This document shows, piece by piece, positions 16,878 through 26,990 of a stretch of DNA of 64,000 nt (position 1 is its first letter; the number at the start of each line of letters is the position of its first letter). The notes below the pieces were generated by a model that worked only from the letters and a program-made list of their open reading frames with translations, did no database searches and had not been told where the DNA came from. The translations under genes were made by a program, and so were the position numbers. This stretch comes from CAZIOH01 sp964540815 (GTDB taxonomy: Bacteria; Myxococcota_A; Polyangia; Fen-1088). Location of the stretch: assembly GCA_964540815.1 (NCBI GenBank), contig CAZIOH010000008.1, positions 1 through 64,000 on the forward strand. The letters are read 5' to 3'.

Positions 16878-19039
16878 TGTGGTCGGCCCGCGTCTCGACC
16901 CTCAAGGTCATCGCGCAGATCGCCTTCCGCAACCTGTTCGTGAGCCGCCTCAAGACCTTCATCGTGGGCGGCATCATCCTGTTCGGCGCCTTCTTGGTGG
17001 TGGTCGGGACCTCCTTCCTCGACAGCATCGTGGACGGCATGAGCCGCAGCATCACCGGCAGCGTCGCCGGGCACATCCAGGTCTATTCCAGCAAGTCCAA
17101 GGACCCGCTCGAGGTGATCGGCGGCTTCAGCTTCGACGGCGGCGACATCGCCCAGATGGACGACTTCAGCAAGCTGCGCGAGGTCCTGCTGAAGGTCCCG
17201 CACGTCAAGACCGTGGTCCCGATGGGGATCAGCGGCGCCCTCGTGACCTCGGGCAACACCATCGACGTCGCCCTGTCGAACCTGCGGGATTTGGCCCGCA
17301 AGAAGGTGGCTGGCACCGCCACCCCGGCCGACCTCGGGGCCTATGAATCCGAGAAGGGGCACGTCCGGCAGATCCTGACGGTGCTTCAGACCGACATCAA
17401 GAACATCGCCCAGTTGCACGACGAGAAGTCCATCTCGACCGACGACGCCGCGGCGGTGGTCAAGGCCGCCTCGCCGGCCTTCTGGGACGCCTTCGATCGC
17501 GACCCCCTCGGCCAGCTCGAGTTCCTCGAGAACCGCATCGCGCCCCAGGCCACCGACGCGGACATGCTCTTCCTGCGTTACGTGGGCACCGATCCGGGGG
17601 TGTTCTCGCGCTCGTTCGATCGGATGAAGATCGTCGATGGCGCCACCATCCCCCGTGGAAAGCGCGGCTTCCTGTTCGCCAAGTACACCTACGAGGACCA
17701 GATCAAGCTCAAGACCGCCAGGCGCCTGGACAAGATCAAGGCGGCCCGCGACGATCGCGGCGAGCGCATCGCCAAGGACGCCGAGCTGCAGCGGTTCGTC
17801 AAGGAGAACAGCAACCAGGTGCGGGAGATCCTGCTCCAGCTCGACGCCCCCAAGACCGCCGACTTCCGCGTGAAGCTGCAGAAGCTCCTCGGGAGCCAGG
17901 TGCCCGAGGTGGGCAAGCTCTTGACCGAGTTCTTCAAGATGGACGACGGCAACTTCGACGCGCGCTACCAGTTCTTCTACGCGGAGCTCGCGCCCGCGCT
18001 GCAGCTCTACCGCATCCGCATCGGCGACAACCTGACCATCAAGGCCTTCACCCGCAGCGGCTACGTCCAGTCGGTGAACCTCCCGGTCTACGGGACCTTC
18101 ACCTTCACCGGGCTCGAGAAGTCGCCCCAGGCCGGCAGCTTGAACCTGATGGACATGGTGTCGTTCCGCGAGCTCTACGGGTTCCTCACCCCCGAGCGCG
18201 AGAAGGAGATCCGCGAGCTCAAGAGCCAGATGAACGCCAAGGAGATCTCGCGCGAGAACGCCGAGGCCGAGCTGTTCGGCCAGAAGTCGCCCGAGGCCGC
18301 CGCCAGTCCTCCGCCGCCGCCCACCCCCTCCCGCACCGTGGTGGCCGACGCCACGCCCGGGCTGCGGGTGCCCGAATCGGACGGGGTAGGGGCCAGGTTC
18401 GTGCGTGAGGACCTGTCCCACCGGGTCTACGATCCGAGCCAGCTCGAAAGCGGGGTGATCCTGAACGCCGCGGTGATCCTCGACGACCCCGGTCGGGTCC
18501 GAGAGACCATCACCGCCATCGAGGCGGCCGGCAGGCAGGCGGGCCTGCCCTTGAAGGCCATCTCCTGGAAGGAGGCCTCGGGCCTGATCGGGCAGTTCGT
18601 CTCGATGATGAAGGCGGTGCTCTACGTGGCGGTGCTGATCATCTTCGTGGTGGCCCTGGTGATCATCAACAACGCGCTGGTGATGGCCACCCTCGAGCGG
18701 GTGCGCGAGATCGGGACCCTGCGGGCCATCGGGGCCCAGCGCCGCTTCATCCTGTCGATGCTGGTCATCGAGGCGGTGGTGATCGGGATCATCTTCGGCG
18801 CGCTCGGCGCCGGGCTGGGGGCGGTGGTGGTCGCGATCGTGGGCAAGGTCGGCATCCCGGCCCCGAGCGACCTCGCCTCCTTCTTCTTCTCGGGTCCGCG
18901 CCTGTTCCCGGTGCTGGCCTCCGGGAACATGGTGGTGGCGCTGGTCATCGTCTTGCTGGTGAGCGCCCTGTCCGGGTTCTATCCGGCCTGGCTGGCCATG
19001 CGGGTGACCCCGATCCAGGCCATGCAATCCGACGAGTGA
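16877..19039 (+). CDS. FtsX/MacB-type permease with very large periplasmic domain
   Basis: A 720-residue permease. One helix is near residues 28-48, then a periplasmic region of roughly 520 residues, then three helices from about 575 to the C-terminus (AVLYVAVLIIFVVALVIINNA; MLVIEAVVIGIIFGALGAGL; VVALVIVLLVSALSGFYPAW). The FtsX signature LERVREIGTLRAIGAQR is present and the end is MRVTPIQAMQ. The periplasmic part is about twice that of LolC/LolE and includes charged, coiled-coil-prone stretches and a Pro-rich tract near residue 476 (SPPPPPTPS). It is translationally coupled to the ATPase gene. Lipoprotein or lipid extraction is inferred. Confidence 0.88.
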   Translation: MWSARVSTLKVIAQIAFRNLFVSRLKTFIVGGIILFGAFLVVVGTSFLDSIVDGMSRSITGSVAGHIQVYSSKSKDPLEVIGGFSFDGGDIAQMDDFSKLREVLLKVPHVKTVVPMGISGALVTSGNTIDVALSNLRDLARKKVAGTATPADLGAYESEKGHVRQILTVLQTDIKNIAQLHDEKSISTDDAAAVVKAASPAFWDAFDRDPLGQLEFLENRIAPQATDADMLFLRYVGTDPGVFSRSFDRMKIVDGATIPRGKRGFLFAKYTYEDQIKLKTARRLDKIKAARDDRGERIAKDAELQRFVKENSNQVREILLQLDAPKTADFRVKLQKLLGSQVPEVGKLLTEFFKMDDGNFDARYQFFYAELAPALQLYRIRIGDNLTIKAFTRSGYVQSVNLPVYGTFTFTGLEKSPQAGSLNLMDMVSFRELYGFLTPEREKEIRELKSQMNAKEISRENAEAELFGQKSPEAAASPPPPPTPSRTVVADATPGLRVPESDGVGARFVREDLSHRVYDPSQLESGVILNAAVILDDPGRVRETITAIEAAGRQAGLPLKAISWKEASGLIGQFVSMMKAVLYVAVLIIFVVALVIINNALVMATLERVREIGTLRAIGAQRRFILSMLVIEAVVIGIIFGALGAGLGAVVVAIVGKVGIPAPSDLASFFFSGPRLFPVLASGNMVVALVIVLLVSALSGFYPAWLAMRVTPIQAMQSDE

Positions 19040-19075
19040 TGTGAGCCCGCGCCCGCGCCCGCAGGAGAAAACCCC

Positions 19076-20392
19076 ATGTCTCGACTTCAGACCGATTTCC
19101 AGATCGCCTTTCGCAGCTTGACCCAGCACGCGCGCCGCTCGGCCTTCCTCGGGGCGGCCATCGCCGCGGTGACCGTGCTGCTCATCTTGCTGAATGGTCT
19201 CGCCGCCGGGATCAGCGAGACCATGATCCGCACCGCCACCACCCTCACCACCGGCCACGTCAACGTGGGCGGGTTCTTCAAGGTCACCGCCGGACAATCG
19301 GCGCCGGTGGTCACGGATTACCAGAAGATCCTGGCCATCACCAAGGCCGCCGTGCCCGAGGTGGCCTTCACGGTCCAGCGCGGCCGCGGCTGGGCCAAGC
19401 TCGTCACCGACTCGGGCTCGATGCAGGCGGGGATTGGCGGGATCGACATCCGCAACGAGCCCGAGTTCAAGGACGTCCTCAAGATCGTCTCCGGGAACAT
19501 CGACGATCTGGCCCAGCCGAACACCATCCTGCTCTTCGAGGGTCAGCTCGAGAAGCTCGACGTCAAGGTCGGCGATGCGGTCACGCTCTCGGCCCAGACC
19601 ACCCGCGGGGTGGCCAACACCGTGGACTGCCGGGTGGTGGCCATCGCCAAGGACATCGGCCTCCTGTCCAAGTGGAACGTCTACATCCCCATGCAGACCC
19701 TCCGGGCCCTCTACCAGCTCAACGCCAACACCACCGGCGCGATCCAGCTGCACCTGCGCAACGCCGAGCAGGCCCACATCCCGGAGGTGGCGGCCCGCCT
19801 GCGCAACACCCTCGAGCAGGCCGGTTACCGGGTGATGGACGCCGATCCACGGGCGTTCTTCATGAAGTTCGAGACGGTCAACCGGGAGGACTGGACCGGA
19901 CAGAAGCTCGACGTCACCACCTGGGAGGACGAGCTGTCCTTCATGATGTGGACCTTGCAGCTCATCAAGGGTCTCACGATGGTGCTGCTCGTGATCCTGA
20001 TCGCCATCGTGGTCACCGGGATCATGAACACCATGTGGATCGCGATCCGCGAGCGGACCCGCGAGATCGGCACCCTGCGCGCGATCGGGATGCAACGCCG
20101 CGGGGTCCTGTGGATGTTCTTGCTCGAGTCGCTCTTGCTCGGGGTCTTCAGCGCCAGCGCGGGGGCGCTGGCGGGGGTGGCCATCGCGACCGGGCTCAAC
20201 GGCTTGCACATCGCGGTCCCGCTTGGGGTCCAGCTGTTCCTGATGTCGGACCACCTGCACCTTGCCGTCCACGGCGGTCTGATCGTCCGGGCCATCATCA
20301 CCCTGACGGTCGTGACCGGGCTGGCGGCGCTCTACCCGTCTTTTCGCGCCGCCCGGCTGATGCCGGTGACGGCCATGTCGCATTTCGGTTGA
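19076..20392 (+). CDS. FtsX/MacB-type permease, LolC/E-like
   Basis: A 438-residue permease with the classic layout: one N-terminal helix (AAIAAVTVLLILLNGLAAG), a periplasmic core domain of about 230 residues, then three helices (LVILIAIVVTGIMNTMWIAI with RERTREIGTLRAIGMQRR; LLLGVFSASAGALAGVAI; RAIITLTVVTGLAALYPS). It differs in length and sequence from the preceding permease, so the two probably form a LolCE-like heterodimer driven by the shared ATPase. The ATG at 19076 follows a clear AGGAG site. Confidence 0.9.
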   Translation: MSRLQTDFQIAFRSLTQHARRSAFLGAAIAAVTVLLILLNGLAAGISETMIRTATTLTTGHVNVGGFFKVTAGQSAPVVTDYQKILAITKAAVPEVAFTVQRGRGWAKLVTDSGSMQAGIGGIDIRNEPEFKDVLKIVSGNIDDLAQPNTILLFEGQLEKLDVKVGDAVTLSAQTTRGVANTVDCRVVAIAKDIGLLSKWNVYIPMQTLRALYQLNANTTGAIQLHLRNAEQAHIPEVAARLRNTLEQAGYRVMDADPRAFFMKFETVNREDWTGQKLDVTTWEDELSFMMWTLQLIKGLTMVLLVILIAIVVTGIMNTMWIAIRERTREIGTLRAIGMQRRGVLWMFLLESLLLGVFSASAGALAGVAIATGLNGLHIAVPLGVQLFLMSDHLHLAVHGGLIVRAIITLTVVTGLAALYPSFRAARLMPVTAMSHFG

Positions 20393-20427
20393 AACCTCGC
20401 CTCGTCCTCGCCATGCCTCGGGAGACC

Positions 20428-21291
20428 ATGGAGCCACACATGCCTTCGCAGACCCATCACCGTTTCCACCCTCAGGCCCAGGCCCGCGCCCGCGGCCTCG
20501 CCTTCAGGATGATCTGCCTCCTCGGGCTTGGCGCCGGACCCTCGCTGGTCCTGCTCGGTGCGCCGCCGGCCCACGCGGTCCTGGCCAAGGACGACCTGGT
20601 CCAGATCCTGAAAGCCGTGGACGAGCGCCAGAAGAACCAGGGCGACTACCATTCGCACATCTACATGGAGCAAAAGGAGCGCGACAAGGTCGACGTCGTC
20701 TACGAGGGCGAGGTCTACCGCCGCAGCGAGGACCAGAAGTTCGTGATCCTCTTCTCCAAGCCCAAGGCCTCTCAGGGGCAAGGCTACCTGCGCATCGACC
20801 AGAACCTGTGGTTCTACGATCCGGCGGTCGGCAAGTGGGAACGCCGCACCGAGCGCGAGCGCATCGGCGGCACCAACTCGCGCCGCTCCGACTTCGACGA
20901 GTCGCGCCTGGCCATCGAGTACGATCCCGCCGACGACGGCGAGACCAAGCTCGGCGCCTATACCGCCCTGGCGATGACCCTCAAGGGCAAGCCCGGGATC
21001 GACGTGGCCTTTCCCATCATCAAGCTGTGGGTGGACAAGGACACCAAGAACGTCCTCAAGCGCCAGGAGTTCGCGCTGTCCGGGCGGCTCTTGCGGACCT
21101 CATATTACCCGAAGTGGAAGAAGGCCTTCTCGGAGTCCAAGAAGGGGGACGTGTGGTATCCGCAGGAGATTCGCTTCTTCGACGAGGTGGAGAAGGCCAA
21201 CTCGACCCTGATCCTGATCAACGAGGTCGACTTCCGGTCGCTGCCCGCCAACCTGTTCACCAAGGCCTGGCTCGAGAGCAAGAGCCGGTGA
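20428..21291 (+). CDS. LolA-like outer-membrane lipoprotein-sorting protein
   Basis: A 287-residue exported protein with a signal peptide ending near ...GAPPAHAVLAKDD. The mature part matches the outer membrane lipoprotein-sorting (LolA/LolB-superfamily) half-barrel: it begins LVQILKAVDERQKNQGDYH, passes through EGEVYRRSEDQKFVILFSKPKASQGQGYLRIDQNLWFYDPAVGKWER, and ends in IILINEVDFRSLPANLFTKAWLE-type strands. Such proteins carry lipidated cargo across the periplasm. Three ATGs lie at 20413, 20428 and 20440; 20428 has GGGAGA at good spacing. It sits between two permeases and an outer-membrane barrel, as expected for a carrier. Confidence 0.87.
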   Translation: MEPHMPSQTHHRFHPQAQARARGLAFRMICLLGLGAGPSLVLLGAPPAHAVLAKDDLVQILKAVDERQKNQGDYHSHIYMEQKERDKVDVVYEGEVYRRSEDQKFVILFSKPKASQGQGYLRIDQNLWFYDPAVGKWERRTERERIGGTNSRRSDFDESRLAIEYDPADDGETKLGAYTALAMTLKGKPGIDVAFPIIKLWVDKDTKNVLKRQEFALSGRLLRTSYYPKWKKAFSESKKGDVWYPQEIRFFDEVEKANSTLILINEVDFRSLPANLFTKAWLESKSR

Positions 21292-22985
21292 GCCTGCGCG
21301 ACGGGCGGTACGTCCTCTGCGCGGCGATCGCGGGGCTCGGGTGGTCCCTGACGGCGGGCGCCCCGGCGTGGGCTGCCCCCGACCGCCCGAGCGAAGACAA
21401 TCTCTTCGGTGGGTCGGCCGGACCGCCCGCCGCCGTCCCTGCCGTCCCTGCCACGGACGGTCCTCGAGCCCCGTCGACGGTCTACGGACCGGAGCCCCTG
21501 TACGAGGGACCGGCTCCACCCCCCCTCCCGGCCCCGGTCTTCTCGCCCCCCGCGATGACCCCGCCCAGCCGGGACGAGGCACGGGACCAGAGTCTCCTCG
21601 GCGACGGCGGTGCCGGCGGCCCGAAGCTGTCGGGTGACGTGGCCCCGGACGATCCCCTCAAGATTGGCGGCCAGCTCTACCTCAGGGCCCTGGCGCGCTC
21701 CACCCAGGATCAGAACGTCCGCAACATCGCCTTCTCGGCGCCGTCGCTGGTGGATGGATACTTCGACGCGCGCCCCAACGACCGGGTCCGGGGCTTCATC
21801 CTGGCGCGCATGTCCTTCGATTCGACCTTGCCGGCGGCGGCGCCGTCGATGACGCTGGTCGACACCCTGTTGCAGTCGACCAGCGTGCCGCAGATCTCGA
21901 ACCAGCAGCTGACCCGAGGCCCCACCACCGCCCTCGATCAGCTCTGGCTGCGGTTCGACATCGCCCATCAGGTCTTCGTCACCGTCGGTCGCCAGCACGT
22001 GCGCTTCGGTACCGGGCGGATCTGGACCCCGACCGACTACCTGCATCCCCAGCTGCGCAACCCCCTCGCGGCCTTCGATGCCCGCACCGGCCTGACCATG
22101 CTCAAGCTGCACTTTCCCGTCGAGGCCCTCGGCTGGAACCTGTACGCCTTCGGGCTCCTCGAGCAGGCACCTCAGGTCGACGCCACCGGTCGCACCCTGG
22201 CCGGTTCGGATCGCGCGGACACCCTCGACAAGGTCGGGGGAGCCCTGCGCGCCGAATTCGTCTTCGGCGCCGCCGAGCTGGGGCTCGACACGGTCCTTTA
22301 CGGCAACCGCCGGCCCAAGGTGGGCACCGACCTGTCCTTTGGCATCGGCGATCTCGACCTCTACCTCGACGCCGGGTTCCGCGCCGGGAGCGAGATTGCC
22401 CTGCGCGGGTACGACGCCAGCGTCGGGTTGCCCATGCCCGCACCCACCACGCAAGCGGAGGTGAACACCTGGTTCGACCAGAAGTACCCGGTGCGCCACC
22501 CGTCGGGCATCAAGCCCCAGGTGGTGGTCGGGGGGACCTATTCCCTCAAGTACAACGACAATGACGTCTTCACCATCACCGGCGAGTACTTCTACAACTC
22601 GGTCGGCTACGACGATCCCCACGTCTACCCCGGGCTCTTCTTCGCCGGGGCGTTCCAGTACTTCTACACCGGCCGGCAGTACGGCTCGGTGTCGCTGGTC
22701 GCGGCGGCGCCCTACTCATGGAACTACACGACCTTCACGCTCACCACCCTCGGGAACTTCTCCGATCAGAGCTTCGTCTCGCGGCTCGACTATTCGCTGG
22801 TCTTGCTCACCCACCTCAGGTTCGAGGCCTTCGGAGCCGTCAACTACGGACGGGACGCCGGCGAGTTCCGCCTGGGGTCCCCCGCCTTCGAGGTCGCATC
22901 CCAGTCTGGCATGGGCGTCCAGACCGTCCCCGCCCAGGCCCCGCAGCTCTTCCAGCTCGGCCTCGGCCTCCGCGTCAGTCTCTGA
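21288..22985 (+). CDS. Outer-membrane beta-barrel protein of the ABC/LolA-like operon
   Basis: A 565-residue protein with a signal peptide (CAAIAGLGWSLTAGAPAWAA), a Pro-rich periplasmic spacer (about 45-110), and then many alternating hydrophobic strands separated by Asp/Gly/Asn turns (LRFDIAHQVFVTVGRQHVRFGTG, LDLYLDAGFRAGSEIALRGY, VFTITGEYFYNSVGY). It ends in an amphipathic strand LGLGLRVSL suited to BAM insertion. The GTG start at 21288 overlaps the LolA-like stop (GTGA). The family resembles DUF1302-type barrels. It is probably the outer-membrane acceptor or exit port of this transport system; the cargo is unknown. Confidence 0.8.
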   Translation: MSLRDGRYVLCAAIAGLGWSLTAGAPAWAAPDRPSEDNLFGGSAGPPAAVPAVPATDGPRAPSTVYGPEPLYEGPAPPPLPAPVFSPPAMTPPSRDEARDQSLLGDGGAGGPKLSGDVAPDDPLKIGGQLYLRALARSTQDQNVRNIAFSAPSLVDGYFDARPNDRVRGFILARMSFDSTLPAAAPSMTLVDTLLQSTSVPQISNQQLTRGPTTALDQLWLRFDIAHQVFVTVGRQHVRFGTGRIWTPTDYLHPQLRNPLAAFDARTGLTMLKLHFPVEALGWNLYAFGLLEQAPQVDATGRTLAGSDRADTLDKVGGALRAEFVFGAAELGLDTVLYGNRRPKVGTDLSFGIGDLDLYLDAGFRAGSEIALRGYDASVGLPMPAPTTQAEVNTWFDQKYPVRHPSGIKPQVVVGGTYSLKYNDNDVFTITGEYFYNSVGYDDPHVYPGLFFAGAFQYFYTGRQYGSVSLVAAAPYSWNYTTFTLTTLGNFSDQSFVSRLDYSLVLLTHLRFEAFGAVNYGRDAGEFRLGSPAFEVASQSGMGVQTVPAQAPQLFQLGLGLRVSL

Positions 22986-23017
22986 AAAACCGTGATCGGT
23001 GTCGTGATCATGGCCGT

Positions 23018-23068
23018 GATCGTGGCCGTCCCCCGTTCACGTGCACGTGCACGTGCACGGCCACGATC
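23018..23068. terminator. Long inverted repeat between convergent genes
   Basis: GATCGTGGCCGT (23018-23029) and its exact complement ACGGCCACGATC (23057-23068) form a 12-bp stem. The 27-base loop holds a CACGTG microrepeat that is itself palindromic. It lies between the stops of the outer-membrane barrel gene (+) and the FHA regulator (-). Strength and position suit a bidirectional terminator, but there is no U-run on either side. Confidence 0.5.
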
Positions 23069-23131
23069 AGGGGTTCGGCCACGGACACGATCTCGGGACA
23101 CGATCGCGGGACTTTGGCGGTTCGCTCTGGC

Positions 23132-24907
<1,776 letters not shown>

Positions 24908-25053
24908 GCGATGTTTCTCGCCTTTTTGGCAGCGCCCGGGGGAGCAACGCGCTCCGTCCAAACCCGAAAGGTGGGGTCATGGTAGGGCGCGGGTGGCGCT
25001 CTAGGCAAGAGGTTCGAGCAGGATCCCCGCCCGATCCGTCCGGTCGAGTCCCT

Positions 25054-25092
25054 ACACAAGCTGTGCAGATGCACGAGTTGTGCGGCACAACT
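25054..25092. promoter_or_regulatory. Clustered dyads, candidate enhancer for the 25212 sigma54 promoter
   Basis: AGTTGTGC-G-GCACAACT (25076-25092) is a perfect dyad with 8-bp arms. Just upstream lie CACA-AGC-TGTG (25055-25065) and an intervening GCAC half-site (25071-25074). All share the TTGTGC/GCACAA theme and sit about 120-160 bp upstream of a sigma54 -24/-12 element, the normal distance for an enhancer-binding protein. The divergent FHA activator is the likely binder (inferred). The rest of 24908-25270 shows no gene. Confidence 0.55.
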
Positions 25093-25211
25093 TGGCCAAT
25101 GTTTCGGGTGTGATCCGGATGGCTGACACGTCCCGAAGTGATCGACTCGGGAAAGCGCGGAAGACCCGGGGCCGAGTCCGTTACCTACTCGAAATGCACA
25201 GTTCCATCGAT

Positions 25212-25227
25212 TGGAACGGCTCTTGCT
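25212..25227 (+). promoter_or_regulatory. Sigma54 (-24/-12) promoter
   Basis: TGGAACG-GCTC-TTGCT differs from the consensus TGGCACG-N4-TTGCW at one position and has correct GG-GC spacing. Transcription would begin near 25238, 33 bases before the ATG at 25271. This also rules out an upstream start in the same frame (TTG 25211), which would lie inside the promoter. Confidence 0.8.
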
Positions 25228-25270
25228 CAAGGTGACTTCCGAAGAGCGCAGGGCAAAAGGAGCGATCCAG

Positions 25271-26509
25271 ATGATTCAACCAATTCGTGAGCAAAGGAAC
25301 GGGCACATGGCGGGAGCGGCGGGTGTTGACACGGGGGAGGTTGCGGGAGCCGGCGCGGCAGCCGGGTTGTCAGCCGGGGAGCGACCTGCGATGAACGAGG
25401 ACTACATTGACGAATTGCGCAACGATCATCTCGGTCTGGTCGGAGGCTCGGCGGCCATGGTCGCGCTGCGCGATCTGATTCGCCGCGTGGCGCCCTCCGA
25501 GCGGCCGGTGCTCATCCTGGGTGCGCAGGGGGTCGGCAAGTGGGCGGTCGCCGAGGCCATCCATCGGGTGCGGCACCTCGACGGCGCTTCGGGGAGCCGG
25601 CTCGCGCGTATCAGCTGCTCCGAGATCGGCGCCGAGGGCATCGAGCAGGTCCTCTTCGGCGTGGGAGAGGGACAGCAGGGGTTGCTCGGCGAGCCGGGCA
25701 CCGTGGTGCTCGACGACATCGACAGTCTCCCGATGGCACTGCAGGGGCGGCTGTCGCAGGCGCTGCAGTCGGGGATGTTCCAGGGCCGCGGTGGCGGCAA
25801 GGTTCACCCGCTCGTGGCGCGGGTCATGGCGATCACCGCGCGATCGCTCGCCCGCTGCGTCCGCGAACAGACGTTCCGCGCCGATCTGCTCTACGAGCTC
25901 GGGGCGCTGACGGTTCCCGTCCCCAGCCTGGACGAGCGCCGTGACGACATCCCGGCCCTCGTGAACCACTTCCTGCGGCTCGGCACCAAGAACGTGCGCT
26001 TCTCGGGGGAGGCGCTCGACCTCATGGCCGGACGGCCCTGGCCGGGGAGCGTCCAGGAGCTGCGCAACCTGGTCGAGCGGGTGGTGGCCTTCGCGCGCGA
26101 GCCGCTCATCAGCCGGGAGGCCCTGTACGGGCTCCTGTCCCCCGCGAACCCACAGGAGACGGTGGCGATGTCCATGCGTTCGATCATCGCCCGGCTGCTC
26201 GAGCTTCCGGTCGAGAACAAGCTGGCCGCGGTGGAGGCCGCGCTGCTCGAGAGCGCGATGCGGGTCAGCTCGGGGAACAAGAGCGCGGCGGCTCGTCTCC
26301 TCGGGGTGCACCGCAAGGCGGTCGAGCGCAAGCTCGAGAAGCATCGGGTGCGGAGCACGGCCGCGGCGGAGGAGGCTGCGGCGGCCGGCGAGCTGGCCTC
26401 GGGGACGGTGCCCGCGTCGCTGGCGGGCAATGCGCCCGCGCCCGGCAACGACACCGATGGCGCGGGGGGGGCGCTCCGCCCGGCGAACTGGCACCGCATC
26501 ACGAGCTGA
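25271..26509 (+). CDS. Degenerate sigma54-activator-like AAA+ protein lacking GAFTGA
   Basis: A 412-residue protein built like the central and DNA-binding domains of an enhancer-binding protein. Walker A is altered (GAQGVGKW, 84-91, for GETGTGKE); Walker B TVVLDDID (144-151) and the arginine-finger region FRADLLYEL (202-210) are kept. Where GAFTGA should be, the sequence is FGVGEGQQGLLG (129-140), so sigma54 contact is probably lost. A Fis-type HTH (about 335-370; SSGNKSAAARLLGVHRKAVERKL) remains. There is no receiver or FHA domain. The ATG at 25271 has AAGGAG upstream. It could be a DNA-binding repressor, anti-activator or partner for the divergent FHA activator. Confidence 0.85.
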   Translation: MIQPIREQRNGHMAGAAGVDTGEVAGAGAAAGLSAGERPAMNEDYIDELRNDHLGLVGGSAAMVALRDLIRRVAPSERPVLILGAQGVGKWAVAEAIHRVRHLDGASGSRLARISCSEIGAEGIEQVLFGVGEGQQGLLGEPGTVVLDDIDSLPMALQGRLSQALQSGMFQGRGGGKVHPLVARVMAITARSLARCVREQTFRADLLYELGALTVPVPSLDERRDDIPALVNHFLRLGTKNVRFSGEALDLMAGRPWPGSVQELRNLVERVVAFAREPLISREALYGLLSPANPQETVAMSMRSIIARLLELPVENKLAAVEAALLESAMRVSSGNKSAAARLLGVHRKAVERKLEKHRVRSTAAAEEAAAAGELASGTVPASLAGNAPAPGNDTDGAGGALRPANWHRITS

Positions 26510-26688
26510 AGTTCGTTTCGGGGCCGGGGAGCGGAGAGAAGATTGCGGGTCGCGGGCGCGCGACGGTGGCAGGGCCGGATCAACGGCGGGCGGGGTGCAC
26601 GGTGGAAGGTCGAAGCCGGCAGGGGGAGCGGAGGCGGGAGCGGACACGGCGAGGGGGCGAGGGCGGGCCGTTGCGAGAGGGGCCGGGT

Positions 26689-26745
26689 CGGGGGGCCAAG
26701 GAAGGGGGGCCAAGGTAGGGGGGCCAAGGTGGGTGGTGCAAGGTG
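26689..26745. repeat. G-rich tandem repeat in a non-coding stretch
   Basis: About three copies of a 14-bp unit GGGGGGCCAAGGTA plus a decayed fourth copy. It lies in the 481-bp interval 26510-26990, where I find no convincing gene: the sequence is strongly purine-skewed and open frames there have no binding site or recognisable protein. The G-runs could form quadruplexes. Confidence 0.7.
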
Positions 26746-26990
26746 GGCGCTGGGGGCCACCGCCGCGCGCAGCGGGTGGACGATGGAACCGGCGGAGGGC
26801 GGACGGGGATGGGTAGGGGAGCCGGGGGGGGCCGGCGCGTCCTGGTCGGCCGAAGGGGCTCCGCGACCAATAGACTAGTGGGGGAGGCGGGCGGACTTGC
26901 TTGTCGGCCGGTCGTCACGAGGCGCCGCGTTCTCGCAGGCGCGTCGTGGGGACCGGCCGTTTTTGTGCGCGCGCGTCGGCCGCCCGGCCG

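Noticed and set aside
16445..20437. A minus-strand open frame of about 1330 codons antisense to the ABC permease genes
   Set aside because: Composition is His/Asp/Gly/Arg-rich shadow sequence with no family motif. The plus strand encodes clear ATPase and FtsX motifs with binding sites and coupled starts. Long antisense frames are expected at this G+C content.
25211..25270. Upstream TTG start for the degenerate activator adding 20 residues
   Set aside because: These bases hold the sigma54 -24/-12 element and the expected transcription start, so they are not translated; ATG 25271 has AAGGAG.
26510..26990. Several open frames of 60-130 codons after the degenerate activator gene
   Set aside because: Gly/Arg-only composition arising from the G-rich repeat, with no binding sites, signal peptides or domain-like pattern.
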